From the NCBI RefSeq assembly GCF_012932425.1, contig NZ_JAAIII010000003.1, forward strand, positions 186,001 through 250,000: 64,000 bases of DNA. Reading direction: 5' to 3'. Each line of letters starts with the position of its first letter. The first letter of the stretch is position 1. Positions 50,898 through 60,990 of the stretch are shown piece after piece. The position numbers and the translations under genes were made by a program. The notes below the pieces were generated by a model. That model did not search any database. It worked only from the letters and a program-made list of their open reading frames with translations, and was not told where the DNA came from. The stretch is from Bifidobacterium oedipodis. GTDB lineage: Bacteria; Actinomycetota; Actinomycetes; Actinomycetales; Bifidobacteriaceae.

Positions 50898-52706
50898 TCA
50901 GCGCAGTGCGGCGAAACGATCGGCGAGTGTGGCGGCGGCTTCGGCGGCCGGCACGACCACCTTGTTGTCGCCGTTGCGATCGCGGATCTCGATGGTGCCA
51001 TCGTTCACGAAGTCGCGGCCGACCACAGCGATCAGCGGCACGCCGATCAGCTCGGCATCCTTGAACTTCACACCGGGCGAAACCTTCTTGCGGTCATCGT
51101 AGATCACCTCAAGGCCCTTGGCCTCCAGTTCGGCAACCAGCTTCTCGGCACCTTCGAAGGCAGCCTCGTCCTTGCCGGTGGCCACAACATGCACCGCAGC
51201 CGGAGCGATAACGGCAGGCCAAGCCAGACCAGCCTCATCATGATGCGTTTCGGCGATGCAGGCGAGCACGCGGGAAACACCGATGCCGTAGCAGCCCATC
51301 CACACGGGAACGGTCTTGCCGTTCTGGTCGAGCACCTTCAGATCCAAAGCCTTGGAGTACTTCAGGCCCAGCTGGAACACCTGACCGATTTCCACGCCAC
51401 GCTCAAAGCTCAGTGGGCCGGAGCCGTCCGGGCTCATGTCGCCGTGGCGCACCTCGACGGCCTCCACAGTGCCGTCAGCCGTGAAGTCGCGGCCGTACAC
51501 GAGATCGTAGTAGTCCACGCCGGCCTCGTCGGCACCGGTGAACCATGCGGAGCCCTTGGCCACATGCGCGTCGATGAGATAACGCAGCGCAGTATCCTCA
51601 TCAGAGCCGATTTCGGCATCACCACGCACCTGCGGGCCGAGCGCCATCGGGCCGATATAGCCCTTCACCAGCTCGGGATGCGCCTTCAAATCATCTTCAG
51701 TGGCCTCTTCAATCTCCGAGGGAGCGAACTGCGCTTCAAGACGCTTCATATCCACCGTGCGGTCGCCAGGCACGCCCACGACCACGAGCTCACGCCACGG
51801 CTGATCATGCTTGTCATCCTCAGCATGCTTAACAGCAATCACCACATTCTTCAGAATGTCGGAAGCCTCCCAAGCGCGGCCATCCTCACGCGGGTAGTTG
51901 GCGTTCGCATAATCAACCATCTGATCGATGGTGCCAGCGTCAGGAGTCGGACGCTTGGTAGCGGCCGGCGTGGCGGAGCAATCAACCTCAGGCACTTCCG
52001 GAGTGGTCAGGGCCTCAACGTTCCATGCCTTGCCAGAGGGTGCAAGCGCGAAGGTATCCTCGCCGATGGCCATCGGAGCAAGGAACTCCTCGGAAGCGGA
52101 GCCGCCCATCGGGCCGGACATGGCGAACACCGGCACATACTTCAGGTCAAGACGATCGAAGATGCGGCAGTAGGCGCCACGCTCATCCATATAAGCTTTG
52201 CGCATGCCCTCCTCATCGATGGTGAACGAGTAGGCATCCTTCATAATGAACTCACGGCCACGAATCAGGCCAGCGCGCGGACGGAACTCGTCACGATACT
52301 TGGTCTGAATCTGGTACAGCGTAACGGGCAGATCCTTGTACGAGGAATACATGTCCTTAACCAGCAGGGTGAACATTTCCTCATGCGTGGGGGCCAGCAG
52401 ATAGTCGGCTTCGTGGCGATCCTTCAAACGGAACAGGTTCTCGCCATACTCCTCCCAACGATGGGTGGCCTCATAAGGTTCGCGCGGCAGCAGGGCCGGG
52501 AAGTGCACTTCCTGAGCACCGATACCGTCGATCTCCTCACGCACAATGGCTTCGATCTTGTTCAGCACGCTCAGGCCCAGCGGCAGCCAAGTCCAAATGC
52601 CGGGTGCGGTTTTACGAATATAGCCGGCGCGCTGCAGCAGCTTGGCGGAATCAACGTCGGCATCAGCGGGGTCCTCGCGCAGAGTGCGCAGGAACATAGT
52701 TGACAT
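50898..52706 (-). CDS. proS: Prolyl-tRNA synthetase
   Basis: Class II synthetase with the bacterial insertion/editing domain, ~602 aa from ATG 52706 (an in-frame ATG at 52727 is a possible alternative). Motif 1 region [41 protein letters not shown]; motif 2 [25 protein letters not shown]; motif 3 [17 protein letters not shown]-terminal anticodon domain [15 protein letters not shown]. No clear RBS at either start. Confidence 0.94.
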   Translation of the reverse strand: MSTMFLRTLREDPADADVDSAKLLQRAGYIRKTAPGIWTWLPLGLSVLNKIEAIVREEIDGIGAQEVHFPALLPREPYEATHRWEEYGENLFRLKDRHEADYLLAPTHEEMFTLLVKDMYSSYKDLPVTLYQIQTKYRDEFRPRAGLIRGREFIMKDAYSFTIDEEGMRKAYMDERGAYCRIFDRLDLKYVPVFAMSGPMGGSASEEFLAPMAIGEDTFALAPSGKAWNVEALTTPEVPEVDCSATPAATKRPTPDAGTIDQMVDYANANYPREDGRAWEASDILKNVVIAVKHAEDDKHDQPWRELVVVGVPGDRTVDMKRLEAQFAPSEIEEATEDDLKAHPELVKGYIGPMALGPQVRGDAEIGSDEDTALRYLIDAHVAKGSAWFTGADEAGVDYYDLVYGRDFTADGTVEAVEVRHGDMSPDGSGPLSFERGVEIGQVFQLGLKYSKALDLKVLDQNGKTVPVWMGCYGIGVSRVLACIAETHHDEAGLAWPAVIAPAAVHVVATGKDEAAFEGAEKLVAELEAKGLEVIYDDRKKVSPGVKFKDAELIGVPLIAVVGRDFVNDGTIEIRDRNGDNKVVVPAAEAAATLADRFAALR

Positions 52707-52851
52707 ACGAAGAGTCTTGGAAGTCATGCGTTCCAATGTACCGCGAACCATCGCCTTAGTTGGTTTTGTGACCTTATTTCGGCTCGCACGGGGGTTAGGT
52801 TTCAGTTGGGTGGGTGCTTACGTTTTGTTATAAGGATAGCTCCGCCGGGGC

Positions 52852-52931
52852 CACAGCCCACCGGGCTGTGTCCTTAATCCGGCTCGCGTGACCGGCAATT
52901 GCAATTCCCGAAGGGAATTGCGGCCGGTCAC
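52852..52931 (-). terminator. Two hairpins between the GNAT and proS genes
   Basis: CACAGCCC/GGGCTGTG (52852-52859, 52863-52870) and a longer one with GTGACCGG/CCGGTCAC outer and GCAATTCCC/GGGAATTGC inner arms (52888-52931). The second overlaps the GNAT stop codon. Confidence 0.6.
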
Positions 52932-53476
52932 CATTCATGTCGTTGATAGGCTATGCGGGTGGTGTCGGTGGGGCGGTCGATGAGTTGGATGAGGCCGCAG
53001 CGGGCGAAACCAGCCGTTTCAAGCACATGCTGCATGGCCTTGTTATTCGGGTGTGTGTCGATGCGCACATTGCCATAATGCTTCAAGGCCCACGTTATGC
53101 ACTCGCGAGCAGCATGCTTCACCAAACCGGCAGAAGCTATGCGATGAATGGTCACGTAGGTATCATCATCCAGCCAAGCGCCTTCAATATGCTTATACGT
53201 GGGGTCCTCACCAGGACACAAGGCGAATTGCGCAAGAATGCGCTCCTTGCCGCCAACATGATCAACCAGTAGCACAGTGCGCTGGTTGGCGATGTCATCG
53301 CGAACCACCTCGTCCTTGGGGAACGTGTTGCCCCACTGGGTCGGATTGCCGTTAGCCGCCATCAAATGCCGCGCACGAACATAAATGGCCTGCATCTGCG
53401 GCAGATCACGCATGGTGGCACGGCGAAAACGACGACCTGCCGCCTTGGTGCCTGTGCTTGACAAAGTCACGAGCAC
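52928..53476 (-). CDS. GNAT family N-acetyltransferase
   Basis: ~180 aa. N-terminal RRATMRDLPQMQAIYVRARHLMAANGNPTQWG is typical of a GNAT subfamily common in Gram-positives; core DDTYVTIHRIASAGLVKHAARECITWAL, and NVRIDTHPNNKAMQHVLETAGFARCGLIQL at the end (acetyl-CoA fold). GGGAGG precedes two possible GTG starts (53476 and 53470). Substrate unknown. Confidence 0.85.
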   Translation of the reverse strand: MLVTLSSTGTKAAGRRFRRATMRDLPQMQAIYVRARHLMAANGNPTQWGNTFPKDEVVRDDIANQRTVLLVDHVGGKERILAQFALCPGEDPTYKHIEGAWLDDDTYVTIHRIASAGLVKHAARECITWALKHYGNVRIDTHPNNKAMQHVLETAGFARCGLIQLIDRPTDTTRIAYQRHEW

Positions 53477-53659
53477 ACCCTCCCAAATTCACGATTAACC
53501 AAACAAATAACTGACGGCAAACCTACCATGCTACGGGCACAAATCAAGGCAGGCTTGTCGCCAGTCATCGTTCAGCGATACGTGGAATCGCACAGAAGCG
53601 CACAAAGTCACATGAAATCAAGCAGCATCATGCGGAACAGCCACGCACAAAAGACAGGC

Positions 53660-54151
53660 TCATACCACCTTGCGCTCGAAGGGATCGGAGCTGATGCCCT
53701 GTTCAAGAATCTGCTTGCACCATTCCTTAGCAGTGAACAGGCTATGGTCACGGTAGTTGCCGCAGCTTTCAATCGTGGTGGCAGGCACGTCATCCCACGT
53801 AGCCTTGTAGGCGATGAATTCCAGCGATTCCTTCAGCGCACGCGCCACTTCCTCGGTGGAATGTTTGCCCCAGGTCAGCAGATGGAAACCGGTGCGGCAG
53901 CCGAACGGTGAGCAATCGATGTAACCATCGATGCGTTCGCGCAGCAGCACAGCGATGGTGTGCTCGATGGTGTGCAGGCCGCCGGTGGGGATGGCCTGTT
54001 CGTTCGGCTGGGTCAAACGCAGGTCATAGTTGGACACTATATCGCCGTGCGGGCCGGTTTCAGTGTCAATATAACGCACGTAGGGGGCCTTCACCTTCGT
54101 ATGATCCAGCTGGAAGCTCTCAACAACGGGCTTGTCCTGATGTTCCGTCAT
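53660..54151 (-). CDS. luxS: S-ribosylhomocysteine lyase LuxS
   Basis: Cleaves S-ribosylhomocysteine to homocysteine and the AI-2 precursor DPD. 163 aa from ATG 54151, set by AAAGGAATG upstream. Metal and active-site residues are all present: [13 protein letters not shown] (two His), [15 protein letters not shown] (catalytic Cys) and [11 protein letters not shown] (Cys ligand). In the genus this gene is often next to recQ (as I recall), but here the GH31 cluster lies between. Confidence 0.96.
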   Translation of the reverse strand: MTEHQDKPVVESFQLDHTKVKAPYVRYIDTETGPHGDIVSNYDLRLTQPNEQAIPTGGLHTIEHTIAVLLRERIDGYIDCSPFGCRTGFHLLTWGKHSTEEVARALKESLEFIAYKATWDDVPATTIESCGNYRDHSLFTAKEWCKQILEQGISSDPFERKVV

Positions 54152-54290
54152 ATCATTCCTTTCACATACGATGCCGCTACACCTACAACACCAAGGCGCA
54201 GCCAACACATTCATGTACCACTGTTGCCGATGCACAGCATCTCGTCAACTCCTGAGTTATACGCGTTTCTGATGGCTCGCTCAAATCAAC

Positions 54291-54324
54291 GAGGCCCACG
54301 TTCCCCTACAAGGACGTGGGCCTC
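54291..54324 (-). terminator. Hairpin between GH31 and luxS
   Basis: Perfect 11-bp stem GAGGCCCACGT (54291-54301) with ACGTGGGCCTC (54314-54324), 19 bp past the GH31 stop. No clear T-run. Confidence 0.6.
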
Positions 54325-54342
54325 TCCTCGCACCGACTATGG

Positions 54343-56874
54343 TCAGGCTCTCAACAGCACTTCGGCGAGCGCCTGCATCACGCAATGAGGCATATGGGAT
54401 TGCGCGAAACGCCCTTGAATATCATCGTCATGCACCTCCATCGCCCCGAAACCGGCGATGGAAGCAGCACCGAATCGCCGAATCGCGGCATAGGCTTTCT
54501 CCTTGGTCCGGTAATGCACCTGAGCATCTTTCAGCACTGCGAATGCGTCTTCAACAATCGGATTGTCCGAAAGAGGAAGCCCTCCACATACCGTCAATTC
54601 GACACGCGAACTCGCAGCGACGCCGCATAGATCCACCGACAGGCTCAAGGTCGTCTTGTCGTACCGGATTTGCGCAGGACGAACCGGCATCCCGTCCACG
54701 GTCACATTGACGCGTTCCGAGACAAACTCCGGCACGCCGCGGAACGTCACCGTCCAATCGCGTGATGCCGGAACCGCCGAGGCATCCCCCGCAACCGGAT
54801 CGATGGCGAACACCGAGTCCCGCTCGGCTGCGTACGTCCAAGTCATCAATGTGGAAGCCCACGTATTGTCCGCCTCAGAAGCGCCCGTATCCTCCCATAG
54901 GGTGAACCGACCATCCGCGCCAGGAAATACCAGAATCTCGAGGGACTGCGGATTGGAAACCGCATTCAGCGCCTCATCACGAGCCTGGCGCTGCAACGGT
55001 ATGATGCCGCCCGCCTTTGCGAATGCAGGAATGCCATCCATACCTCGCCACACTTCGATACGACGACCTTCCTTCTGAGGAGAGGAGTATCGGCGACCCG
55101 TGAAGAAGTCGAACCACGTGCCTTCAGGCAGCCACACATCCGCTTTTGCCATCTGCACATCACGCTCAGCCGGGGAGACAATCGGCGAAACCAGCAGCTG
55201 CGTGCCGAACATGAATTCGGTCGGCACTGTGTAGGCGTCCTCTTGTTCGGGATGATCCCAATACATCGGCTGCACCAACGGATCGCCCTCAACCGCGGCA
55301 CGACGGTTCATCGCATACAGGTATGGAATCATCGAGTGGCGCAAGCGCAGCGCCTTCACCATGGCGGATTCAACCTCGCCGCGGAAATTCCACGGCTCCT
55401 TGCCATTGAATGGCGAATCGGTGGAATGCAGACGATTGATCGGACTGAACGCCCCCAACTGATACCAACGCGCTTCCAATTCCTCATCACGGTAGCCGAA
55501 CATATGCCCGCCAATATCGTGGCTCCACCACCCATAGCCGATATTCGAGGCCGTGGCAGTGAAATACGGCTGGAATTTCAACGATTCCCACGTCACTATG
55601 GTGTCTCCGGAGAAGCCGACCGGGTAACGGTGCGAACCGGGACCAGCATATCGCGAGAACGTCAAAGGGCGCGGATTCCGCTCACTGTAGGAGCTCCCGT
55701 CGGAACGTCCTGAATCCAGATAGTGCAGATGGTTGAGCCCCCACAGCGGATCCAGTCCCTTTTGGCGGGTCACTCCTCCTTGTTGCCAATCCAGCCACCA
55801 GAAGTCGACCCCCTCATCCTCCATCGGGTGATGCAGTTGATCGAAATAGGCGGACATAAAGCGCGGGCTGGTCAGATCGAACTGCACCGTTTCCTCGCTC
55901 CCGGGATCGATGCCCATGGCTTCCGCCATGTCGGCGTAGGCATCTTCAAAAGCACGCACTCCATCACGTGGGTGCACATTAAGCGTGGCCTTCATGCCAT
56001 GCTCATGCAACCAACCCAGGAACCGCTGAGGATCCGGGAAAAACTCGCGGTTCCAGGTGTACCCGGTCCAGCCGGATCCATACTTCGGGTCAACGTCGTC
56101 GACCACATGCCAATCCATGTCGATGACGGCGGTGGTGAACGGCAGCTGCTCCTTCTCGAAGCGTTCCACCAGCTCGCGATACTCTTCCTCCGTGTAACGA
56201 TGGTAACGGCTCCACCAATTGCCAAACACATAGCGCGGCAGCAGCGGCGTCGCTCCGGTCAACGTATAAAAATCATGGACCGCTTCGCGATAACGGTGGC
56301 CATACCCGAACAGGTACAGATCCGTGGTCTCCTCGGTTTTGGGCAGAACCCATGTGCCGAAGGGATTCTTCTCACCGTCCACCTCATCGGATTCCACGAT
56401 GATGTTCGCACGCGAGTCATCCAACACCGCCCATCCGTCACGGCTGATTACGCCATTCTCCAATGGCACCGCTCCATCGATTCCATCAAGCGTGCGATAG
56501 GTACCGCCGAGATTGCCGTGCTGCTCATCTGAATAATGCCAAGTATTACCGACTGCATTGGCGCCTTTAACCGTCGCGTACAAACCTTCTTTGCTGAAGG
56601 CCTGACGATCATAAGAGATATGCAGATGCTCGGTATCGATCTCCAACCAACCCCCGCGCTCAACGGCCTCGAACTTTGGGGTACATCCAAAATCGCGAAC
56701 CAACGCCATCTGTGTGGGGGTATCCACGAATCGACCGGATTCAGACCATTCGAAACGTATCAGCGAATCCGTCAAAATACTGATACGCCAACGGTCTCCC
56801 TGCAGAACGGCATCGGAACCCGTCACCGGCTTCGCGCCCATCTTTGCCAGCGAGAACGCCGATCGTTGCACCAT
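54343..56874 (-). CDS. GH31 glycoside hydrolase (alpha-glucosidase/alpha-xylosidase family)
   Basis: 843 aa, intracellular (no signal peptide). N-terminal beta-sandwich, then the (beta/alpha)8 core starting about ATPLLPRYVFGNWWSRYHRYTEEEYRELV. Nucleophile Asp362 in FWWLDWQQGG; acid/base Asp424 in GFSGDTIVTWESL. The FWWLDWQ motif and the C-terminal extra domain (after ~residue 690) point to a subgroup distinct from YicI or maltase types, so I assign no substrate. It is the last gene of the SBP-permease-permease-YesL run and would split the imported oligosaccharide in the cytosol. Confidence 0.9.
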   Translation of the reverse strand: MVQRSAFSLAKMGAKPVTGSDAVLQGDRWRISILTDSLIRFEWSESGRFVDTPTQMALVRDFGCTPKFEAVERGGWLEIDTEHLHISYDRQAFSKEGLYATVKGANAVGNTWHYSDEQHGNLGGTYRTLDGIDGAVPLENGVISRDGWAVLDDSRANIIVESDEVDGEKNPFGTWVLPKTEETTDLYLFGYGHRYREAVHDFYTLTGATPLLPRYVFGNWWSRYHRYTEEEYRELVERFEKEQLPFTTAVIDMDWHVVDDVDPKYGSGWTGYTWNREFFPDPQRFLGWLHEHGMKATLNVHPRDGVRAFEDAYADMAEAMGIDPGSEETVQFDLTSPRFMSAYFDQLHHPMEDEGVDFWWLDWQQGGVTRQKGLDPLWGLNHLHYLDSGRSDGSSYSERNPRPLTFSRYAGPGSHRYPVGFSGDTIVTWESLKFQPYFTATASNIGYGWWSHDIGGHMFGYRDEELEARWYQLGAFSPINRLHSTDSPFNGKEPWNFRGEVESAMVKALRLRHSMIPYLYAMNRRAAVEGDPLVQPMYWDHPEQEDAYTVPTEFMFGTQLLVSPIVSPAERDVQMAKADVWLPEGTWFDFFTGRRYSSPQKEGRRIEVWRGMDGIPAFAKAGGIIPLQRQARDEALNAVSNPQSLEILVFPGADGRFTLWEDTGASEADNTWASTLMTWTYAAERDSVFAIDPVAGDASAVPASRDWTVTFRGVPEFVSERVNVTVDGMPVRPAQIRYDKTTLSLSVDLCGVAASSRVELTVCGGLPLSDNPIVEDAFAVLKDAQVHYRTKEKAYAAIRRFGAASIAGFGAMEVHDDDIQGRFAQSHMPHCVMQALAEVLLRA

Positions 56875-56936
56875 ATTGCTCTCCTTCGATAGTGGTGATG
56901 GTCAAAACTCTATTTCACATGCGCACATTCGCAAGG

Positions 56937-57551
56937 TCATTCAACCGAAGCGCGCAAATACGGGCGCAAGGCCCACTCAAACACCGGCGTCTGCACCATG
57001 ATGATCAGCCCCACTCCCAACACCAAAAGCAAGAACAAGCCTTGTGGCAGATACACGGCGCACGATACCGTCAGCATCGCCCACAGTCCCGCTACGGCGG
57101 CCGCAAGCAGAGTGGCCATGATGGAGGTGCCGCCAATAAGCAACGCGTTGCGCAACGTAACCGGCACAGTATTGTCGAAACGCGCCTGCAACGGCCAAAC
57201 CCAGATAAACATGATGAGCCACAGCGCCGTAACGGCGAGTTTGATCGTTAACGCCGCCAGTCCCGAAGTGTAAATCCACAATGCGGCGATGGCCAGCCCC
57301 GCTCCGGCAAGCACCGCCCACAAGGCGGTCGCATTGGCGAAGTTACGCTTGAACGCGCGGAAAAACGAACGCACCATATATCCGCGCCCTTCATGCGCGC
57401 CGCGAGCCACCTCATACGCCGCGCTAAGCGCGGCCCCAACGGTGACGAACGGAATGCAAGACGCCACCACCAGCATGGTGAGCACAACGGAATCCGCCAC
57501 GAAATCAAGCGATCTCATCAGCGCCGATTTCCTACCGAATAGTGAAGCCAT
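56937..57551 (-). CDS. YesL/DUF624 family membrane protein
   Basis: 204 aa, four to five hydrophobic helices (VVLTMLVVASCIPFVTVGAAL; LWAVLAGAGLAIAALWIYT; LAVTALWLIMFIWVWPLQARF; LLAAAVAGLWAMLTVSCAVY). YesL-type proteins accompany carbohydrate ABC transporters; their biochemical role is not established. It lies 84 bp after the second permease with a strong hairpin (57597-57628) in between. Confidence 0.85.
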   Translation of the reverse strand: MASLFGRKSALMRSLDFVADSVVLTMLVVASCIPFVTVGAALSAAYEVARGAHEGRGYMVRSFFRAFKRNFANATALWAVLAGAGLAIAALWIYTSGLAALTIKLAVTALWLIMFIWVWPLQARFDNTVPVTLRNALLIGGTSIMATLLAAAVAGLWAMLTVSCAVYLPQGLFLLLVLGVGLIIMVQTPVFEWALRPYLRASVE

Positions 57552-57596
57552 AGTCGCGCCTTCTTTCTCCGTGGCAGCAGTGGTTCCAAATTATGA

Positions 57597-57628
57597 GGGC
57601 GCAAAGCCGACGAGCCGGCTTTGCGCCC
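57597..57628 (-). terminator. Attenuator-like hairpin within the GH31 operon
   Basis: Perfect 13-bp stem GGGCGCAAAGCCG (57597-57609) with CGGCTTTGCGCCC (57616-57628), 6-nt loop, 8 bp past the permease stop. It could limit read-through into yesL and the GH31 gene. Confidence 0.65.
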
Positions 57629-57635
57629 ATCGGCG

Positions 57636-58472
57636 TCAGCCTTTCACCGCACCCGCGGTGATGCCTTGGATGATGTACTTTTGGCAGAATGCGAAGAAAA
57701 TGACGATCGGGATAATCGCCAGCACCAAGCAAGCCATCAGCGCACCCATGTCAACAGAACCATAGCCGCCGCGCAGATACTGGATGGCAATCGGAATGGT
57801 CTTGAAACGCTGCATATCAAGAGTCAGATACGGCAGCAGATAGTCGTTCCAAATCCACATAGTCTGCAGAATAGCCACGGAGATGATGGATGAGCGCATC
57901 ATCGGCACCACGATGGTGAAATAGGTGCGCATGGTGCTGGCACCATCAATCATCGCAGCCTCCTCGATCTCCTGCGGAATGGACTTGATCACGCCGGTGA
58001 AGATAAACACCGGCAAGCCCGCGCCGAAGCCGAGATAGACCAGGCACAGTCCCCACGGGGTGTTCAGACTGAGCATGTCGGCCATTTTCGACAGCGGAAA
58101 CATCACCATCTGGAAGGGCACGATCATATTGAGCAGGAACAGCAGGTATATGGTTTTCGCCACCCAGTTGTTCACACGAACAATCCACCAGGCGCACATG
58201 GACGTGCACAGCAGAATCACCAGCACAGCGCCGATGGTAATCAGCAGGCTCCATCCGAAGCTCTGTATGAAATCGGTTTTCTCAATGCCGTCCGTGTAGT
58301 TGAAAAGCCCTGCGAATTCCTTGCCAGTGGGAAGCGAGAACGTGTCGGTGGAGATATAGATCTTCTTCTTGAAGGAGTTGATCAGCACCAACGCCAGCGG
58401 GAATATCCATGCCAGAGAGACGATGGCGAAGAACGCAGTCCAGAACGGACCATGCTTGATTTTCTCACTCAT
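57636..58472 (-). CDS. Carbohydrate ABC transporter permease (MalG type)
   Basis: 278 aa, six helices, beginning HGPFWTAFFAIVSLAWIFPLALVLINSFKKK. EAA loop EIEEAAMIDGASTMRTYFTIVVPMMRSSI matches the family consensus. C-terminus KYIIQGITAGAVKG. Its start overlaps the stop of the MalF-type permease by 4 nt. Works with the lipoprotein and a shared ATPase (MsiK-like) that is not in this window. Confidence 0.93.
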   Translation of the reverse strand: MSEKIKHGPFWTAFFAIVSLAWIFPLALVLINSFKKKIYISTDTFSLPTGKEFAGLFNYTDGIEKTDFIQSFGWSLLITIGAVLVILLCTSMCAWWIVRVNNWVAKTIYLLFLLNMIVPFQMVMFPLSKMADMLSLNTPWGLCLVYLGFGAGLPVFIFTGVIKSIPQEIEEAAMIDGASTMRTYFTIVVPMMRSSIISVAILQTMWIWNDYLLPYLTLDMQRFKTIPIAIQYLRGGYGSVDMGALMACLVLAIIPIVIFFAFCQKYIIQGITAGAVKG

Positions 58473-59323
58473 GCCTGCACCTCCTTGCTGGTGGTGATTT
58501 TGTTTTGAATGACAGCGATCAGCGCGACAAGCACGAAGAACATCACGGCCTTCGCCTGACCCACACCTTCGAATCCGGCACGACCATAGAAAGTGCGGTA
58601 GATATTCAACGCCAGCATCTCCGATGTGTCGCTTGGAGCGCCGTTGGTCAACGCCAAGTTCTGATCGAACAGCTTGAACCCGTTAGTCACGGTAAGGAAC
58701 GAGCACACGGTGATGCTCGGCATCATCAGCGGAATGGTGATGCGGAACAAGACCTGTCGAGGCGTGGCGCCGTCAACCGCGGCGGCCTCCATCACATCGC
58801 CGGGCACATTCTGCAGACCGGCGATGTAAATCACCATCATGTAGCCGATCTGCTGCCAGCACACCATAATGACCATGCCGACGAAACCGTATTTGGCGTG
58901 GTAGGTCAAAGAGATATCCCAATGGGCCAGCACGCCGTTGAGCAGCAGCTGCCAGATGTAGCCCAACACAATACCTCCGATGAGGTTGGGCATGAAGAAG
59001 ACGGAGCGGAACAGCTTGGCTCCGCGCATCGCTTTGGTGAACATGTAGGCGACGAAGAACGCCGCGACATTGATAAGGATGGTGGTGACAATGGTGAAGG
59101 CCACGGTGAACAGCAGCGCGTGCAGGAAATCGGGATCCTGCAGGGCGCGACGGTAGTTTTTCAGACCCACCCATTCGGAGTCGGTGATGGTGGTGAATTC
59201 GGTAAAGCTCAGATAGATGCCCATCACCAGGGGAACGACGAACCCGAGCACGAACGCGAAGCAGGTAGGCAACGCGAACATCGGCCACCAGCGTTTGATC
59301 ACGCGGCCGGTCATAGTAATCAT
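58469..59323 (-). CDS. Carbohydrate ABC transporter permease (MalF type)
   Basis: 284 aa, six helices, first WWPMFALPTCFAFVLGFVVPLVMGIYLSF. EAA loop VPGDVMEAAAVDGATPRQVLFRITIPLMMPSI. ATG 59323 is selected by GAGGGAG nine nt upstream; the frame is open to 59371 but that start lacks an RBS. Overlaps the next permease by 4 nt. Confidence 0.92.
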   Translation of the reverse strand: MITMTGRVIKRWWPMFALPTCFAFVLGFVVPLVMGIYLSFTEFTTITDSEWVGLKNYRRALQDPDFLHALLFTVAFTIVTTILINVAAFFVAYMFTKAMRGAKLFRSVFFMPNLIGGIVLGYIWQLLLNGVLAHWDISLTYHAKYGFVGMVIMVCWQQIGYMMVIYIAGLQNVPGDVMEAAAVDGATPRQVLFRITIPLMMPSITVCSFLTVTNGFKLFDQNLALTNGAPSDTSEMLALNIYRTFYGRAGFEGVGQAKAVMFFVLVALIAVIQNKITTSKEVQA

Positions 59324-59375
59324 AATGGTCTCTCCCTCTATTGCAGCGGCTTTATGCAACGAACGCCGCAATCAA

Positions 59376-59392
59376 CGGATATGCGATATCCG
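59376..59392 (-). other. Hairpin in the binding-protein/permease spacer
   Basis: CGGATAT-GCG-ATATCCG palindrome in the 139-bp gap, with further GC-rich partial pairing around it. A typical place for a structure protecting the abundant binding-protein message. Confidence 0.4.
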
Positions 59393-59462
59393 CAACCGCC
59401 TGCTTTCGATAAGGGAAACAAAAACGAAACACAGGCGGCTGCGGCTTGCTTCTTGACAGGAA

Positions 59463-60818
59463 TCACTCGCCGTATGCGAGCGCATACTCGCTGGCCCAGT
59501 TGTCGGTGAACACCTTGATCACGTCATCCCAGCTGCCGGTTCCTTGAGCGTAGTTGAGCTCGGCGGAGCCCAGATCCTGCTCCCACTGATGGGAGACGGT
59601 AGGCACGCTGACCACATCGGTTTTGCCGGCTTCCTGATATTCACGATTGGCATTCACCAGCGGATTGTCGACCTGATACTGCTCTTCGTCGAATCCCTTG
59701 AACGGAGCTACAAGACCCATATCCTGGGAGATCACTTCACGAGCGGTGTCGGAGGTCACCAGCCAGTTGAGGAACTGCTCGGTGGCTTCCTGATCCTTCT
59801 CGGAAACTTGGGAGTTGACACACCAGTAGTTGCTGATCACCTGATTGAGACCCTGATTCTCCTCGCCATCAACACCGATGTATATCGGCAGCACGCCAAG
59901 GTCCTCATCAGCCACTTCCTGATCCTTGATCTGGTTGTACACCCACACACCATCCTGGAAAAACACGGCCTGACCGGTGGCGAACTCCGCGATGGAATCG
60001 TCCATGGTCTTGCCTGACAGCGCGCTGGGTTCGACGGTGGCGTCGGTGATGTACAAATCGAAGATGTTCTTCATCTGTTCGACGTAAGTGCCCTTGACAC
60101 TGGACGGAACCTTGTTCATATCCACGTCGTCGTCCACATACTCGTAGTACAGCGGAACACTGGGAAGGTGGAAGTTGTACCTGAACGCCGAAGTGGAGTC
60201 GAGACCGGCCGAGCTGAAAGCGCCCTTAACCCCCCCCCCGATATCATCTTTATGATTCTGAATTTCGTCAGCGACGGTTTTCAGAGTATCAAAGTTATTG
60301 ATTTCTTCAATGGACTTCACGGTGGACCAAGAAGCATCGAAATACTCCTGCAACAACGCTTTGTTGTAGATGATGCCGTAGCTTTCGGTGGCATAGGGGA
60401 TGGCGACGGGCTTGCCTTCATCATTGGTCAGCGCGCGGTCCTTGTAGTTGTCGGTGAGCTGACCATAGATGTCACTGTCGGACAGATCCTTGGCATACTT
60501 CATATAGCTGCTCATAAAGCTGGGGCCATCGGCCTGGAACAGCGTCGGGGCCGAGGACTTCGCCAGCTCGGACCGCAAAGTGGCGTCATAATCGTTGCCT
60601 CCGACCTGAATCTCAACGGGGATGCCCGTCTCTTTTTCGAAAGCCTCGCCAAGTTTGACCCAGGACTCCTGCTCCTCGGCTTTCTTGTTCAAGTAGTAGA
60701 CACGACCGTTTTCACTCTCCGCATTGCCGCCGCTGCCGCATGCAGACAACGCGGTAAGACTCAGTGCTGCGACCGAGATCACACTCACCGCCTTCAACAT
60801 CCAATTCTTGTTCCTCAT
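59463..60818 (-). CDS. Oligosaccharide-binding lipoprotein, with G10 tract
   Basis: 451 aa extracellular solute-binding protein of the sugar type. Signal peptide and lipobox LSLTALSACGSGG; ATG 60818 is set by AAGGAGGT upstream. Sugar-SBP landmarks: VYYLNKKAEEQESWVKLGEAFEKETGIPVEIQV, ATLRSELAKSSAPTLFQADGPSF, IPYATESYGIIYNKALLQEYF, GQAVFFQDGVWVYNQI. Codons 194-197 are encoded by ten consecutive G (plus-strand C at 60230-60239): IGGGVK. The frame is intact here, but a one-base slip would truncate the protein. First gene of the GH31 operon. Confidence 0.92.
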   Translation of the reverse strand: MRNKNWMLKAVSVISVAALSLTALSACGSGGNAESENGRVYYLNKKAEEQESWVKLGEAFEKETGIPVEIQVGGNDYDATLRSELAKSSAPTLFQADGPSFMSSYMKYAKDLSDSDIYGQLTDNYKDRALTNDEGKPVAIPYATESYGIIYNKALLQEYFDASWSTVKSIEEINNFDTLKTVADEIQNHKDDIGGGVKGAFSSAGLDSTSAFRYNFHLPSVPLYYEYVDDDVDMNKVPSSVKGTYVEQMKNIFDLYITDATVEPSALSGKTMDDSIAEFATGQAVFFQDGVWVYNQIKDQEVADEDLGVLPIYIGVDGEENQGLNQVISNYWCVNSQVSEKDQEATEQFLNWLVTSDTAREVISQDMGLVAPFKGFDEEQYQVDNPLVNANREYQEAGKTDVVSVPTVSHQWEQDLGSAELNYAQGTGSWDDVIKVFTDNWASEYALAYGE

Positions 60819-60873
60819 TGTGTTTACCTCCTTGTTTTCCAAATCAGCAATCTGCATTGATTGACCGGAACGA

Positions 60874-60942
60874 TGTATACGTTATCAGAGATATTTTCAT
60901 ATGTCAAACGCGTTTTATGCACAACAAATGTATACGTTTACA
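60874..60942. promoter_or_regulatory. Divergent promoter region with three LacI-type operators
   Basis: TGTATACGTTATCA (60874-60887), a palindrome AAACGCGTTT (60906-60915) and TGTATACGTTTACA (60929-60942), all CG-centred. On the minus strand a consensus -35 TTGACA (60902-60907) and a 17-bp-spaced -10 TAACGT (60879-60884) overlap the first site, so repressor binding would block the SBP operon. Confidence 0.7.
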
Positions 60943-60990
60943 TTTTTGTGGCGTGATACGGTTGAAAAGAACAGAAACGGAGCCGAAATA

